From NCBI GenBank assembly GCA_037200445.1, contig JBBCGH010000001.1:1798001-1862000 (forward strand): a stretch of 64,000 nt of DNA. Direction: 5' to 3'. This DNA is from Alphaproteobacteria bacterium. Its GTDB lineage: Bacteria > Pseudomonadota > Alphaproteobacteria > Rhizobiales > Xanthobacteraceae. The translations under genes and the position numbers were made by a program. Below the pieces are notes generated by a model. That model did not search any database. It was not told the DNA's origin and saw only the letters and a list, made by a program, of their open reading frames with translations. Positions 62,633-64,000 of this stretch are shown here, in pieces. Position 1 is the stretch's first letter. Every line of letters starts with the position of its first letter.

Positions 62633-63621
62633 GTGGGCACGTTCAGGCGGTGCGTATCGACAAGACCGAAACCGGGTCAGACCGCAAAGCTCGTCGATTT
62701 CGACGAAAGCGAATTGATGGACGGCGACGTGGACGGTGCGCGTCGAGTGGTCCACCGTCAATTACAAGGACGGCCTCGCGGTCAGCGGCAAGGCGCCGGT
62801 GGTACGCCGCTTCCCGATGATCCCCGGCATCGATTTCGTCGGCATGGTGGAGAACTCTACGCATCCGGAATGGAAGCCGGGCGATCGCGTCATCCTCAAC
62901 GGCTGGGGGATGGGGGAGACGCATCTCGGCGCCTATGCGGAGAAAGCGCGCGTCAACGGCAACTGGCTGGTGCCGTGCCCGAGCGGCATGACCGGCCCGC
63001 GAGGCGATGGCGATCGGTACGGCGGGCTACACCGCGATGCTCGCCCGTGATGGCTCTGGAGCGCCACGGCGTCACGCCGGAGCGCGGGCCGATCGTGGTG
63101 ACCGGCGCCGCGGGCGGGGTCGGCTCGGTTGCGATCGCGATCCTCTCCAAGCTCGGCTTCAAGGTGATCGCCGCGACCGGGCGGCTGCAGGAGGAGCCCT
63201 ACCTGCGCGGGCTCGGCGCCTCGGAGATTCTCGACCGCAAGGAATTGTCAGCGCCCGGCAAGCCGCTCGCCAAGGAGCGCTGGGCGGGGGGCATTGACTC
63301 GGTCGGCTCGACGACACTCGCAATGTGCTCGCGGCACCCGCTACGGCGGCGCGGTCGCGGCCTGCGGCCTCGCCGGCGGCATGGACCTCCCGACCACGGT
63401 CGCGCCCTTTATCCTGCGCGCGGTCTCGCTGCTCGGCCATCGACTCGGTGATGTGCCCGCAGGCGGTGCGCCGGGAGGCCTGGAAGCGCTTGGCAACCGA
63501 CCTCGACCGGGGCAAATTGCAGACCATGACCAACGAGATCCAGCTTCCCGGGGTGCTGGTTGCAGCCCCCGCGATCCTGGACGGCCGCATTCGGGGCCGA
63601 ATCGTGGTCAAGATCGGGTAA
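62633..63621 (+). pseudogene. AcuI-type NADPH-dependent acrylyl-CoA reductase / quinone oxidoreductase, at least seven frame breaks
   Basis: Fragments in all three frames reconstruct an MDR-family reductase of the YhdH/AcuI type: [58 protein letters not shown], then the nucleotide loop [20 protein letters not shown] and [14 protein letters not shown], to the end IRGRIVVKIG. AcuI reduces acryloyl-CoA to propionyl-CoA. The order and conservation of all blocks argue against long-term decay and for indel errors. Start is probably GTG 62633. Confidence 0.75.
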
Positions 63622-63692
63622 ACGCGTTCAGGATTTGGCGACAATCTCCGGGCAATATGCCTGCGCCGGGATGGTAAACGGGGAGTGAATTC

Positions 63693-64000
63693 ATGGTCTT
63701 GCGTGCCGCTGCCGCATTGGCTGGCCTGTTGGCCGTTGCGCCCGCGCTGGCCGAGCCGATGAATGCCGAATCGCGCGCCGCTTCGTCGCCGGCAAATTGT
63801 TCTCGTTCACCTGCTTCGAGGGTTCGACCGGCACCGGCCGCATTTTCAATGACGGCTCGGTCGCGGGTGTGATGCGCATGCGCGCCGACGGCCCGACGCG
63901 CTTCATGCACCTGCCGCCCGGCTCGCTCTATCCGAAAGAGGGCCGCATCTGCTCGAACCGTGAAGGGTGCGTTCTTCAATCCGTGCTTCGAGCTGAACAA
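63693..64000 (+). CDS. Secreted protein of unknown function, frameshifted and cut by window end
   Basis: ATG 63693 opens a signal peptide (VLRAAAALAGLLAVAPALAE). The following frame breaks soon after, and the continuation RRFVAGKLFSFTCFEGSTGT, then RIFNDGSVAGVMRMRADG, RFMHLPPGSLYPKEGRICSN and FFNPCFEL can be read in two further frames to the edge. Two conserved-looking cysteines could form a disulfide. It resembles short exported alphaproteobacterial proteins with no assigned role. Confidence 0.55.

Overview
The window looks like chromosome from a GC-rich alphaproteobacterium of the order Hyphomicrobiales, close to the Bradyrhizobium/Pseudolabrys group. This rests on four things: gene content (ETF-ubiquinone oxidoreductase, split glycyl-tRNA synthetase next to pyruvate phosphate dikinase, many orphan Bug/TAXI binding proteins), an alphaproteobacterial type LexA box, short palindromic intergenic repeats of the kind common in that order, and strong GC bias. 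No rRNA, tRNA or CRISPR array was seen.

Region 1 (1-9.8 kb). A partial ATP-grasp gene and a TauE/SafE permease come first. They are followed by a same-strand row of a secreted LamG-like protein, Fe/Mn superoxide dismutase, secreted DUF1259 protein, secreted beta-propeller and MoaB. On the minus strand a DctA carboxylate symporter is followed by a TAXI binding protein. A HpcH/HpaI aldolase and an SDR follow.

Region 2 (9.9-22 kb) is catabolic. A Bug binding protein and a Rieske oxygenase are followed by a decayed toxin-antitoxin patch: HigB with an amber codon, intact HigA, a frameshifted second antitoxin and an EamA remnant. Then comes a tightly packed run of acyl-CoA dehydrogenase, two CaiB/BaiF CoA-transferases, a MaoC hydratase and a complete Liv-type ABC transporter. 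This reads as uptake, CoA activation, oxidation and hydration of one organic acid, whose identity is unknown.

Region 3 (22-31 kb) holds an unusual AroQ paralogue with its own regulator, a MarR-GNAT fusion coupled to an EamA exporter, a small glycosyltransferase, an SOS-box-controlled SplB-like radical SAM protein, an SDR whose stop codon abuts an IS630-type insertion, RNase HII and a GT39 membrane protein.

Region 4 (31-59 kb) is mostly housekeeping: cyanide-insensitive type bd oxidase, uracil-DNA glycosylase, a tungstate/molybdate-type binding protein, ETF-QO, a TPR protein, IspE, polyprenyl diphosphate synthase, a methyltransferase, an S49 peptidase, GlyQ/GlyS, PPDK, a SleB hydrolase, NadC and NadA. 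A broken DUF559 endonuclease cassette bounded by inverted repeats sits between glyQ and glyS.

Region 5 (59.3-64 kb) has two tandem MFS transporters, a transglutaminase-like gene, an AcuI-type reductase and a secreted protein. From about 61.78 kb to the end every gene is broken by small indels. This is more likely poor sequence quality than four adjacent pseudogenes.
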